Assembly: GCF_900141765.1 (NCBI RefSeq)
Contig: NZ_FSRK01000002.1
Coordinates: 558,001-622,000, forward strand
Reading direction: 5' to 3'
Source: Epilithonimonas zeae
GTDB taxonomy: Bacteria > Bacteroidota > Bacteroidia > Flavobacteriales > Weeksellaceae
Length of the DNA stretch: 64,000 nucleotides
Shown: piece after piece, positions 27,435 through 35,228 of the stretch
Layout of the letters: the number at the start of each line of letters is the position of its first letter
Position numbering within the stretch: position 1 is the first letter of the stretch
Translations under genes and position numbers: made by a program
The notes under the pieces: generated by a model
Seen by the model: only the letters and a program-made list of their open reading frames with translations
The model's database searches: none
Told to the model about the DNA's origin: nothing

Positions 27435-28729
27435 TACTCTTCTAGATTATATTGTTTTATTTTTCTGTAAAGTGTTCTTTGCGAAATTCCCAATTCGTCC
27501 GCAGCTTTGTTTCTTCTTCCTTTGTGCTTCTCCAAGGCTTTGATAATCAAATCTTTTTCGTTGTTTTGAAGTGATAAAGATTCTGGTCTTGCTTCCTCAA
27601 TCTCAATATCTTCTACATCGTTATAATGATGGTCTTCGTCCTCAGAAATAATCGTTGGATGATGAATCTGACTTTGATTATTGTTATTATTTTCGAAGTA
27701 AAGCAAAGAATTCGGGTTTGCACTCTGAGCTGATTCCGGCGTATAAATCCTGTTAATCAGATTTTTTTCCTGAGAACTAAGGTCAGAACTTCCTCTACTT
27801 TTAATAAGTTCCGAAGTTAAGGATTTTAAATCATTGATGTCGTTTCTCATATCAAAGAGAACTTTGTACATAATTTCTCTCTCCGAACCGAAATCTGAGC
27901 TGGAACTTCCGCCGCCACCTTTTTGAACAACAGCTGGAAGATTAGCATTCAACGGGATATATTCGGCTAATTTTACAGAATTAACTTCGCGGTTTTGCTC
28001 CACAACTGTCATTTGCTCTACCAAATTTCTCAGCTGACGAACGTTTCCTGGAAATGCATAATTTTCGAGATAGGCAACAGCATCGTCTGTTAATCTCAAT
28101 TCCGGCATTCTGTATTTCTCAGCAAAATCTATCGCAAACTTTCTGAATAACAAATGAATGTCGCCTTTTCTTTCTCGCAAAGCTGGCATATCAATCTGAA
28201 CCGTGTTCAAACGATAATACAAATCTTCACGGAAACGTCCATCTTGGATAGCTTTCATCATATTGACATTCGTTGCAGCCACGATTCTTACATTCGTTTT
28301 TTGAACTTGGGATGAACCAACTTTCATAAATTCTCCACTTTCCAAAACTCTCAAAAGACGAACCTGAGTTTGTAAAGGTAATTCTCCAACTTCGTCAAGG
28401 AAAATTGTTCCACCATCTGCTACTTCGAAATAACCTTTTCTCGTAGAAGTTGCGCCAGTAAAAGCGCCTTTTTCGTGCCCAAACAATTCTGAATCAATTG
28501 TTCCTTCTGGGATTGCACCACAGTTTACGACAATGTAAGGCTGGTGTTTTCTTCTGGATTCTGAATGTATAATTTTCGGTATAAATTCCTTACCAACACC
28601 ACTTTCCCCAATTACGAGAACGGAAATATCTGTAGGTGCTACTTGTATAGATTTTTCTAAAGCGCGGTTCAAAGCGGGAAAATTCCCAATGATTCCGAAA
28701 CGTGCTTTTATGGATTGTAAGTCTGCCAT
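27434..28729 (-). CDS. Sigma-54-dependent activator without receiver domain
   Basis: 431 residues: an AAA+ sigma-54 interaction domain right at the N-terminus (Walker A GESGVGKE near 41-48, GAFTGA near 90, FLDEVGELP), then a Q/N/S-rich linker (about 270-385) and a C-terminal Fis-type helix-turn-helix (NKAADELGISQRTLYRKIKQY). With no sensor domain it may be controlled by expression or by a partner. It is a conserved neighbour of lptE in Flavobacteriia; its targets are unknown. Confidence 0.9.
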   Translation of the reverse strand: MADLQSIKARFGIIGNFPALNRALEKSIQVAPTDISVLVIGESGVGKEFIPKIIHSESRRKHQPYIVVNCGAIPEGTIDSELFGHEKGAFTGATSTRKGYFEVADGGTIFLDEVGELPLQTQVRLLRVLESGEFMKVGSSQVQKTNVRIVAATNVNMMKAIQDGRFREDLYYRLNTVQIDMPALRERKGDIHLLFRKFAIDFAEKYRMPELRLTDDAVAYLENYAFPGNVRQLRNLVEQMTVVEQNREVNSVKLAEYIPLNANLPAVVQKGGGGSSSSDFGSEREIMYKVLFDMRNDINDLKSLTSELIKSRGSSDLSSQEKNLINRIYTPESAQSANPNSLLYFENNNNNQSQIHHPTIISEDEDHHYNDVEDIEIEEARPESLSLQNNEKDLIIKALEKHKGRRNKAADELGISQRTLYRKIKQYNLEE

Positions 28730-28801
28730 TTTTTTAATTTTTTGTCCGAAATCTGTATTTAGAAATCGGAGGATTTTTGATTTTGAATTTTAAAATTGAG
28801 T

Positions 28802-29599
28802 CTACAGTTCAGTGATTTGAACTCTGTAAATCTTGTTGAAGTGATGGGTGTAAGCATCTTTCATTGTTTTACCTTCGTCGTAGGACTTTAAGGCTAAACT
28901 TTTCAAATCCAAATAATCTTTGTTCCTGATTTTAGAAACTTTGCTTCTAAAATATATATTTTCTGCAAAATCGTAAACTTTGCTTTGTTTTTCAAAATTT
29001 TCTAAGGCTTTATCGTATTTCCCAGTTTCAAAATAAGTAACGCCTAATTGATAATAATCGTAAAGTCCAAAATGATAATCCTTAGTTTTAAAAAGATTTT
29101 CTAAAATTTGAATTGCTTTATCTTTTTGATTGATAGCACTGTAACAGATTGCTTTTACGACATATAAGTTGTAATCTCCGTTTTTGGAATATCCTAAATT
29201 ATCAGGATAATATTTTTCAAGCTCATCAAAATCCTGAATCGCGCCTTTGTAATCTCTCAGAAACTGATATCCACACCAAGCACGATATCCCAAATGTTCT
29301 TTAGGATTAAGCTCCACTGCTTTGTCAATCAGAGCTTTCCAAGTGATGAAATCTCCGTTTTTGAGATAAGGAACAGATTTTTCAAAATAAGCATTGTCGT
29401 AAGTTGGACAAATTTCTATGGCTTTGTCAAATGCTAATTGTGACAAAGAAAGTCCTTGGTATTCTCCTGCTTGATTGGAAATTTCACAGGCTTTCCTGCA
29501 ATTTTCTTCTGTGAAAATATTGCAATTAGCCTGTGCGGAAATCTGAGAATATATCGCAAGGAAAATTAAACTAAGGTAATATTTCTGAAACCTTTCCAT
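28802..29599 (-). CDS. Secreted TPR protein (paralogue of 16857-17657)
   Basis: 265 residues with a signal peptide (about 1-22, ending ISAQ), a Cys-bearing segment (CNIFTEENCRKACEI) and TPR-like repeats such as DYKGAIQDFDELEKYYPDN and KYDKALENFEKQSKVY. The tail (LALKSYDEGKT ... YRVQITEL) matches the paralogue. Its start lies inside the upstream lipoprotein gene (29-base overlap), so the two are tightly coupled. It is likely periplasmic; no known function. Confidence 0.78.
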   Translation of the reverse strand: MERFQKYYLSLIFLAIYSQISAQANCNIFTEENCRKACEISNQAGEYQGLSLSQLAFDKAIEICPTYDNAYFEKSVPYLKNGDFITWKALIDKAVELNPKEHLGYRAWCGYQFLRDYKGAIQDFDELEKYYPDNLGYSKNGDYNLYVVKAICYSAINQKDKAIQILENLFKTKDYHFGLYDYYQLGVTYFETGKYDKALENFEKQSKVYDFAENIYFRSKVSKIRNKDYLDLKSLALKSYDEGKTMKDAYTHHFNKIYRVQITEL

Positions 29600-30083
29600 T
29601 GGTAATTTTGTAGGTTAAATATTGGTAATAATCTAATTTTATTCCTCGACTTTCTTTGGGAGTCCAACCGTTTAAAGATTTGGTAAAGTTTAAAAGCTTC
29701 ACGGAAAAATCTTTATCCAAATTTTCTTCCAAATAATTTTCATTCATCTGCTGAACGCGGAATAGTCCTGTTTTTCCTTCACAATTGATTACAAATCGAA
29801 TGGTAATGTAGCCATTTGTTTTTTTAGAAGAAGAAAGATTTAATTTTTCTAATTCTTGAATGATTGCGAATTTTTCGCCTTCATATGGAAGACCGCCTGA
29901 ATTGTTAATACTGTAATACTGAATTCCATAATCTTTGTCCATACATCTTTTGAAATCTGGACTGTCTATGTTTTTATCAAAAACAATATCTCCAACTTTA
30001 TTCGGATAAATGGTTACTCTTTTCTCAGATTGACAACTGAAAAGTACTGGTAGAAGAAAAAATATGTATAAAAGATTTTTCAA
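29571..30083 (-). CDS. Lipoprotein with TonB-C-terminal-like domain
   Basis: 170 residues with a lipoprotein signal (PVLFSC, Cys17). The C-terminal half (GYITIRFVINCEGKTGLFRVQQ ... LLNFTKSLNGWTPKESRG) has the strand-helix-strand pattern of the TonB C-terminal domain used in many Bacteroidota proteins, but no transmembrane anchor or Pro-rich span. It overlaps the TPR gene by 29 bases and follows the S41 peptidase gene by 3 bases. The role is unknown. Confidence 0.65.
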   Translation of the reverse strand: MKNLLYIFFLLPVLFSCQSEKRVTIYPNKVGDIVFDKNIDSPDFKRCMDKDYGIQYYSINNSGGLPYEGEKFAIIQELEKLNLSSSKKTNGYITIRFVINCEGKTGLFRVQQMNENYLEENLDKDFSVKLLNFTKSLNGWTPKESRGIKLDYYQYLTYKITNGKVSEILP

Positions 30084-30086
30084 AAA

Positions 30087-31328
30087 TTAATGATAACTTT
30101 TTATAAATTCAAAAACGGGGTCTATACCATTAACATAATCATTAAAGGATGTTTCTACAAGATAATCCGGTTTTATGGTGTTGACATTTTTCTTTTTTGT
30201 TCTGATGAAATAATAAGTGGAGTAAGTCAATTTTAGCTTGGAATTTGGTAATTCAAAACTTTGGATTTCTCCATAATGATTTGGTTTCCCCGAAGTTTCT
30301 TCTCCTACGAATATTGCTTTGGTTTCGTCTTGGAAATCTGTTGCGTTCAATATTGCAGAAGAAAAAGTATCACGACCCAAAACCACAAAAAGATGACCTT
30401 TTTTATTAATGTCACGATTCTGAGACAGTTTTTTAACAAATTCTCGACCTTGTTTTGAGCTTCCGCCACCATTTTGACGCATATCAAAAATCAGCTTATC
30501 GACTTTATTATCCTTGATGATTTTAAAAACCGAATCTTCAAATTCTTCAAAACTCAACGGATTCTCAGAAGACGAATTACGCTTTTCGTTGGTTGTACAA
30601 ACATTGTAAAGTACATACAGGATTTTCTCTTGGTCAAAATATTTTTTCTCGAAATATTTCTTCTTGTTTTCCTGAACGAAAGTCAAGGTTTTTGGAGTGG
30701 TTTTTACTCGGTTTTCCTTTGTTATTATAGATGGAAAAACGGTTTTTTCAGCTATTTTTCCATCCTTTTCATATTTTATCTTTACAGCATCGGTTTTGGA
30801 AAAGCCAAAGTTTCTGAGAACTTGATTAAGAGGTAAAATCTCCGGAATACGATTTCTGAAAATCCCTGAGTTTTCATTAGGAAAAAGCGTAGATAAACTA
30901 TCTGTAATTGTTTTAATATCAAAATCATTAACAGCCAATATTTTTCCACCCATCAATTCTTTATTTTCAGAAGTTGTAAGTGTAATGTGTATATCATTCC
31001 CAAAGAAATACAAACCCAAAGGCAAGATTTCATTTTTATCAATGAACTTTTTAAATGACAAATTGGTGTGCGTATCGCCTTGTTTTGCAAGAGCTTGTTG
31101 TACCTTCAAAGCAACTTGAAAATCAGTAAGATTATTCGATTTAGCAATAATATTATTAAGTTCTTTTGTGAAATCCGCTTCAGAACGGAGTGCAAAAAGA
31201 TTGTAATGCTTATTGGTAAGATTGCTTTGTAGGTATTTTATGTCCTCATTCCACTTTTCATTACCCATTTGCGCAGAGATGCTCAAGGATAATGTTAGAA
31301 ATAAGAAAATTAAAACCAGTCTTTTCAT
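30087..31328 (-). CDS. Secreted S41-family (tail-specific protease-like) peptidase
   Basis: 413 residues with a signal peptide (1-19, ending SISAQ). A central region resembles a PDZ-like insert, followed by the S41 core: DKLIFDMRQNGGGSS (about 275-289) and GRDTFSSAILNATDF with the likely catalytic Ser near 318, then VGEETSGKPNHYGE. C-terminal-processing-like serine proteases of this type act in the periplasm. First gene of a three-gene unit with the lipoprotein and TPR genes. Confidence 0.83.
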   Translation of the reverse strand: MKRLVLIFLFLTLSLSISAQMGNEKWNEDIKYLQSNLTNKHYNLFALRSEADFTKELNNIIAKSNNLTDFQVALKVQQALAKQGDTHTNLSFKKFIDKNEILPLGLYFFGNDIHITLTTSENKELMGGKILAVNDFDIKTITDSLSTLFPNENSGIFRNRIPEILPLNQVLRNFGFSKTDAVKIKYEKDGKIAEKTVFPSIITKENRVKTTPKTLTFVQENKKKYFEKKYFDQEKILYVLYNVCTTNEKRNSSSENPLSFEEFEDSVFKIIKDNKVDKLIFDMRQNGGGSSKQGREFVKKLSQNRDINKKGHLFVVLGRDTFSSAILNATDFQDETKAIFVGEETSGKPNHYGEIQSFELPNSKLKLTYSTYYFIRTKKKNVNTIKPDYLVETSFNDYVNGIDPVFEFIKSYH

Positions 31329-31343
31329 TTGTGTTCTAGAAAT

Positions 31344-32780
31344 TTACAAAACTGTTTCTCCCAAAAGCGTTCCTTGCGTATTCCCGTGGACGAAAACGGA
31401 AACAATGTCACCAATTTTTTGTCCTTCCAACATATCGAAAACACAAACTGCATTCTGGGAATTTCTACCTTTCCATTGGTTTTTGTTCTTTTTAGAAACA
31501 CCTTCAATCAAGATTTCGTGAACTCTACCAACATATGAAGCCATTCTTTTTTTGGACAATTCGCCTTGTAAAGCGATCACTTCCGCTAAACGTCTTTGCT
31601 TGACATCAGCAGGAATGTCGTCTTCCATCTTTTTGTGAGCAGGCGTTCCCGGTCTTTCAGAATAAGCGAACATATATCCGTAATCGTATTCCACTTCTCT
31701 CATTAATGATAATGTATCTTGATGGTCTTCCTCTGTTTCTGTACAGAATCCGATAATCATATCTTGTGAAAAAGAAATGTCCGGAACGATTTCTTTAGCT
31801 TGTCTGATTAAATCCAAATATTCCTGACGCGTGTGTTGACGATTCATCAGGTCAAGAATTCTATCACTTCCACTTTGAACCGGTAAATGAACATATTTGC
31901 AAATATTGTTATGTTTTGCCATCACTCGGAAAACATCCAGACTCATATCCTGAGGATTGGAAGTCGAGAATCTGATTCTCATATTAGGGACTGCATTCGC
32001 AACCATTTCCATCAATTGAGCAAAATTCACAGCTGTCAATTTTTGCATTTCGGATGCTTTTGCAAAATCTTTTTTAGGACCACCTCCATACCAAAGGTAA
32101 GAATCCACGTTTTGTCCAAGCAATGTAATCTCTTTGTAACCATTATTCCAAAGGTCAACGCATTCTTCTATAATAGAATGTGGGTCACGGCTTCTTTCAC
32201 GACCTCTTGTGAACGGAACAACACAGAAAGTGCACATATTATCACAACCTCTTGTAATTGTAACAAAAGCTGTAACGCCGTTTCCGCCTAAACGAACAGG
32301 ATTGATGTCTGCATAAGTTTCTTCTTTTGAGAGAATTACGTTGATGGCGTCTCTTCCGTCATCGGTTTCTTTAAGAAGATTTGGAAGGTCTCTGTAAGCA
32401 TCCGGACCAACTACCAAATCCACGAGTTGTTCCTCATCTAAAAATTTGGTTTTCAATCTTTCTGCCATACAACCAAGAACACCAACGGTCATATTGGGGC
32501 GTTCTTTTTTAAGATTCTTGAATTGAGCCAGACGCATTCTCACGGTTTGCTCAGCTTTTTCACGGATGGAACAAGTATTTAAAAGAATTAAATCCGCTTC
32601 TTCTACCTTCAAAGTCGTATTATAACCTTGTTCATTAAGAATGGATGCAACAATCTCGGAATCAGAGAAGTTCATCTGGCAGCCATAACTTTCCAAAAAT
32701 AGTTTTTTCCCATTTCCAGGTCTTTCTGCTATGGCGAAGGCTTCTCCTTGTTTGGTCTCGTCTATATATTTTTCCTGCAC
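31344..32780 (-). CDS. miaB: tRNA-2-methylthio-N6-dimethylallyladenosine synthase MiaB
   Basis: 478 residues; a radical-SAM methylthiotransferase that modifies A37 of tRNAs. The N-terminal cluster domain has SYGCQMN (Cys34) and NTCSIREKA, the radical-SAM motif is CDNMCTFC near 178-185, and a C-terminal TRAM domain follows ([12 protein letters not shown]). MiaA, which makes its substrate, is at 52631. A minus-strand -7 element TATCTTTG lies at 32864-32871. Confidence 0.96.
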   Translation of the reverse strand: MQEKYIDETKQGEAFAIAERPGNGKKLFLESYGCQMNFSDSEIVASILNEQGYNTTLKVEEADLILLNTCSIREKAEQTVRMRLAQFKNLKKERPNMTVGVLGCMAERLKTKFLDEEQLVDLVVGPDAYRDLPNLLKETDDGRDAINVILSKEETYADINPVRLGGNGVTAFVTITRGCDNMCTFCVVPFTRGRERSRDPHSIIEECVDLWNNGYKEITLLGQNVDSYLWYGGGPKKDFAKASEMQKLTAVNFAQLMEMVANAVPNMRIRFSTSNPQDMSLDVFRVMAKHNNICKYVHLPVQSGSDRILDLMNRQHTRQEYLDLIRQAKEIVPDISFSQDMIIGFCTETEEDHQDTLSLMREVEYDYGYMFAYSERPGTPAHKKMEDDIPADVKQRRLAEVIALQGELSKKRMASYVGRVHEILIEGVSKKNKNQWKGRNSQNAVCVFDMLEGQKIGDIVSVFVHGNTQGTLLGETVL

Positions 32781-32932
32781 TACATTTATATTTAAAGCTC
32801 AGTATTTTAAAAATCCAATGTTAAATGAACTTTGAACCTAAAACTTAGAACTGTTTAAGTCTGCAAAGATACAAAATATTGTGACAGAATGGCAGGAGTA
32901 TAAAGTGTAAAAGTAAATGATAATTATTAATT

Positions 32933-33673
32933 TTAATAATTATCATTAGGATTTGGTGAATTGAAATTTATAGAAAAATTCAAAGGGAAAGCCATTCTTT
33001 GTTTAATGGGAAGATTAGAATATAAAGCGGGAACCCATTTTTTGTTTATTCTTTTTAATGCACGGAAAAAGTCTTTATTGAAATCTTTATTATCGATTTG
33101 CGGATAAATTCTAGCATTGATTATTTCTCCAATTTCATTGATGTAAAATTCTATATTGATATCTCCATTGATGTGATAATCTTGAAATAATGCCATAAAA
33201 TTATCATGAAAGTCTTTATCAAATTGTGTCTTTCCTTTAGAATATTTTGCGTTAGTGATGTAATCGCTGGCTTTATAATTCTCATTGTAATTGCTCATTA
33301 AATCTTTGGGATAAAAAACGAAATCTGTAATTGCTCCAAATTTTCCCCCTTTTACTTCTGCTGGACTCCAATTATGTAAACCTTTTAGAATAGACATTGC
33401 CAGATTATATGCACATTTGTTTTTGGAGATGTTAAGAGTATCGTTGTCCTGCACTACTTTTACTTTTGCTTCTGCAGTAACCAAAATTCTTGGAACATAA
33501 ATTTCCTTTGAATCACATTCTTTTGCATTGGTTTTTACCAAAAATTCGTGAGCTTCTTTGTAAAAATTTACTATTCCATCTTTATAGAAAGTTTGGCCTT
33601 TTGGATATTCATCTAAAGTTTGGGAATAAAATAAATTCGGTAGTAACAACAGAAATAGATAATTTTTTTTCAT
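32933..33673 (-). CDS. Secreted protein with TonB-C-terminal-like domain
   Basis: 246 residues from ATG 33673, which begins a signal peptide (MKKNYLFLLLLPNLFYSQ); the upstream frame overlaps the neighbour and is rejected. The C-terminal 100 residues (INIEFYINEIGEIINARIYPQ ... RALKRINKKWVPALYSNLPIKQ) follow the TonB C-terminal pattern. The next protein upstream ends with the same pattern (MKRIKKKWKPAITNGVPVSS). No anchor helix is present. The role is unknown. Confidence 0.65.
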   Translation of the reverse strand: MKKNYLFLLLLPNLFYSQTLDEYPKGQTFYKDGIVNFYKEAHEFLVKTNAKECDSKEIYVPRILVTAEAKVKVVQDNDTLNISKNKCAYNLAMSILKGLHNWSPAEVKGGKFGAITDFVFYPKDLMSNYNENYKASDYITNAKYSKGKTQFDKDFHDNFMALFQDYHINGDINIEFYINEIGEIINARIYPQIDNKDFNKDFFRALKRINKKWVPALYSNLPIKQRMAFPLNFSINFNSPNPNDNY

Positions 33674-33677
33674 AATT

Positions 33678-34088
33678 TTAATACTCCTCATTAGAATGTT
33701 CAGACGTAAAATTGATATCAAAAATAATATTAGAGCTCACAGGAACACCATTTGTGATTGCCGGTTTCCATTTTTTCTTAATACGTTTCATCGCAAAATT
33801 CATATCCTGTTTGAATTCTTCATCGTTTCTGACTTTTGGATAGATTTTCATCTCGCTCATTTTCCCTTTTTCGTCAATGGTAATGATAAAAGAAAATTTT
33901 CCGTTCACAGCGTAAGCCGTAATATCAACATAAGCGTGAACCATTTTCATAAATTCTTTGCGGAAGGCATCTTGCCCGCCGGGGAATTCTGCTTTTGAAT
34001 CTGCTAATGTTGAGGTTTTGGTTGTTTCGGATTGTGAAAAAGCGACATTGCTGATCAATAAAGAAATTATCAATAAAAAAGCTCTCAT
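33678..34088 (-). CDS. Small secreted TonB-C-terminal-domain protein
   Basis: 136 residues with a signal peptide (1-18, ending VAFSQ). It has the Bacteroidota TonB-domain opener EFPGGQDAFRKEF, then FSFIITIDEKGKMSEMKIYPK and KKWKPAITNGVPV. It lacks the transmembrane helix and Pro-rich arm of a true TonB energy transducer, so it is probably soluble in the periplasm. It is 4 bases upstream of its larger relative. Confidence 0.72.
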   Translation of the reverse strand: MRAFLLIISLLISNVAFSQSETTKTSTLADSKAEFPGGQDAFRKEFMKMVHAYVDITAYAVNGKFSFIITIDEKGKMSEMKIYPKVRNDEEFKQDMNFAMKRIKKKWKPAITNGVPVSSNIIFDINFTSEHSNEEY

Positions 34089-34186
34089 TTTACAGGATTA
34101 AAAGTTTTGTCAAATATATTAAAATAGCGAATGAAATTAACCGATGCTGTTTTATGATTTTGTAATTTTGATTTTAATTTAACATA

Positions 34187-34609
34187 ATGAAAATTACACT
34201 TAATAGAATCAATGATGATTTTTTGTTTGAATGTTCCAACGAACAAGGAAATTCTATCTTACTAGACAATACGACTTTACCAAATGCAAAAGGAGTTTCT
34301 CCAATGCAATCGGTTCTGATGGCGGTTGCTGGCTGTAGCGGGATTGATGTAGTTTCGATTCTGAAAAAACAACGTCAGACAATTACAGATTTCAAAGCGG
34401 AAGTGGAAGGTGAAAGAGTTCAGGTAGATGAAGCAAAACCTTTCAAATCTATCAAAGTAAAGTTTTTCCTAGAAGGTGAAATTGACCCAAAAAAAGCAAA
34501 AAAAGCAGCTGAATTATCTTTCGAAAAATATTGCTCGGTTTCCAAAACGCTTGAGCCAAATGTTGAAATCACTTATGAAGTCAGCGTGAATGGTGAAATT
34601 GTAGAATAG
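34187..34609 (+). CDS. OsmC-family peroxide/thiol reductase
   Basis: 140 residues of the OsmC/Ohr fold with the two conserved cysteines, Cys50 (VAGCSG) and Cys116 (KYCSVSK). Family members reduce organic peroxides, often with lipoyl or low-molecular-weight thiol partners; this one is of the YhfA/OsmC branch. A -7-like TAATTTTG lies at 34163-34170. The next gene starts 8 bases on. Confidence 0.88.
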   Translation: MKITLNRINDDFLFECSNEQGNSILLDNTTLPNAKGVSPMQSVLMAVAGCSGIDVVSILKKQRQTITDFKAEVEGERVQVDEAKPFKSIKVKFFLEGEIDPKKAKKAAELSFEKYCSVSKTLEPNVEITYEVSVNGEIVE

Positions 34610-34617
34610 TTTTTTCG

Positions 34618-35187
34618 ATGAAAGTTTATTTATCAAATCAGAAAAATAAATTCAAAAAGCATTTAGAAGATTTGAAATCTAAAAATGTGATGATTTATGA
34701 TAAATCTAAACTGGTCGAAAAAATCACTCAAATATCGATTGATACAGGAAAGACTATTGATGAAATTGATTTAGAATTTCTTATCGATTATAATATTTTC
34801 CCAAGCAATATTTTGATTTTCACAACTCAATGGAACGATGAAAATCGAGAAATGAAAGTTGGCGATACAATTCTTCAACAAGTTTTCTTACCACCAATAA
34901 AATCTTTTTCACAGAAGATAATTTTCGGAGTCAGAATCAAAGAGATCATTAATGAAGAAAATAAAAAAGGTTTCAGTTACGAAACGTTGGAAGATCACGT
35001 AGAAAAAGGAATTTCAACATTTACAATTGAAAAATTGAATCAAAAAATCATTTTCAAAATTCATACATTTTCAATACCTGGAAATATATTCTCAAAATTA
35101 TTGGCGCCAATATTTTCAATTCCTTATCAAACTTATTGTACAAAACAAGCTTTGGAAAATGTGAAGCAACAAGTTGAAAATCAATAA
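34618..35187 (+). CDS. DUF1990-like protein
   Basis: 189 residues with no signal peptide. The segment FGVRIKEIINEENKKGFSYETLEDHVEKG resembles the core of DUF1990 proteins, with a conserved GFSYGTL-type turn and His. The function is unknown. It is likely cotranscribed with the OsmC gene and closed by a terminator. Confidence 0.65.
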   Translation: MKVYLSNQKNKFKKHLEDLKSKNVMIYDKSKLVEKITQISIDTGKTIDEIDLEFLIDYNIFPSNILIFTTQWNDENREMKVGDTILQQVFLPPIKSFSQKIIFGVRIKEIINEENKKGFSYETLEDHVEKGISTFTIEKLNQKIIFKIHTFSIPGNIFSKLLAPIFSIPYQTYCTKQALENVKQQVENQ

Positions 35188-35188
35188 A

Positions 35189-35223
35189 AAACCTTATCAA
35201 AATCTGATAAGGTTTCTTTTTTA
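35189..35223 (+). terminator. Terminator of the OsmC-DUF1990 unit
   Basis: Stem AAACCTTATCA / TGATAAGGTTT, loop AAAATC-type, followed by CTTTTTTAT. Confidence 0.85.
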
Positions 35224-35228
35224 TAATT

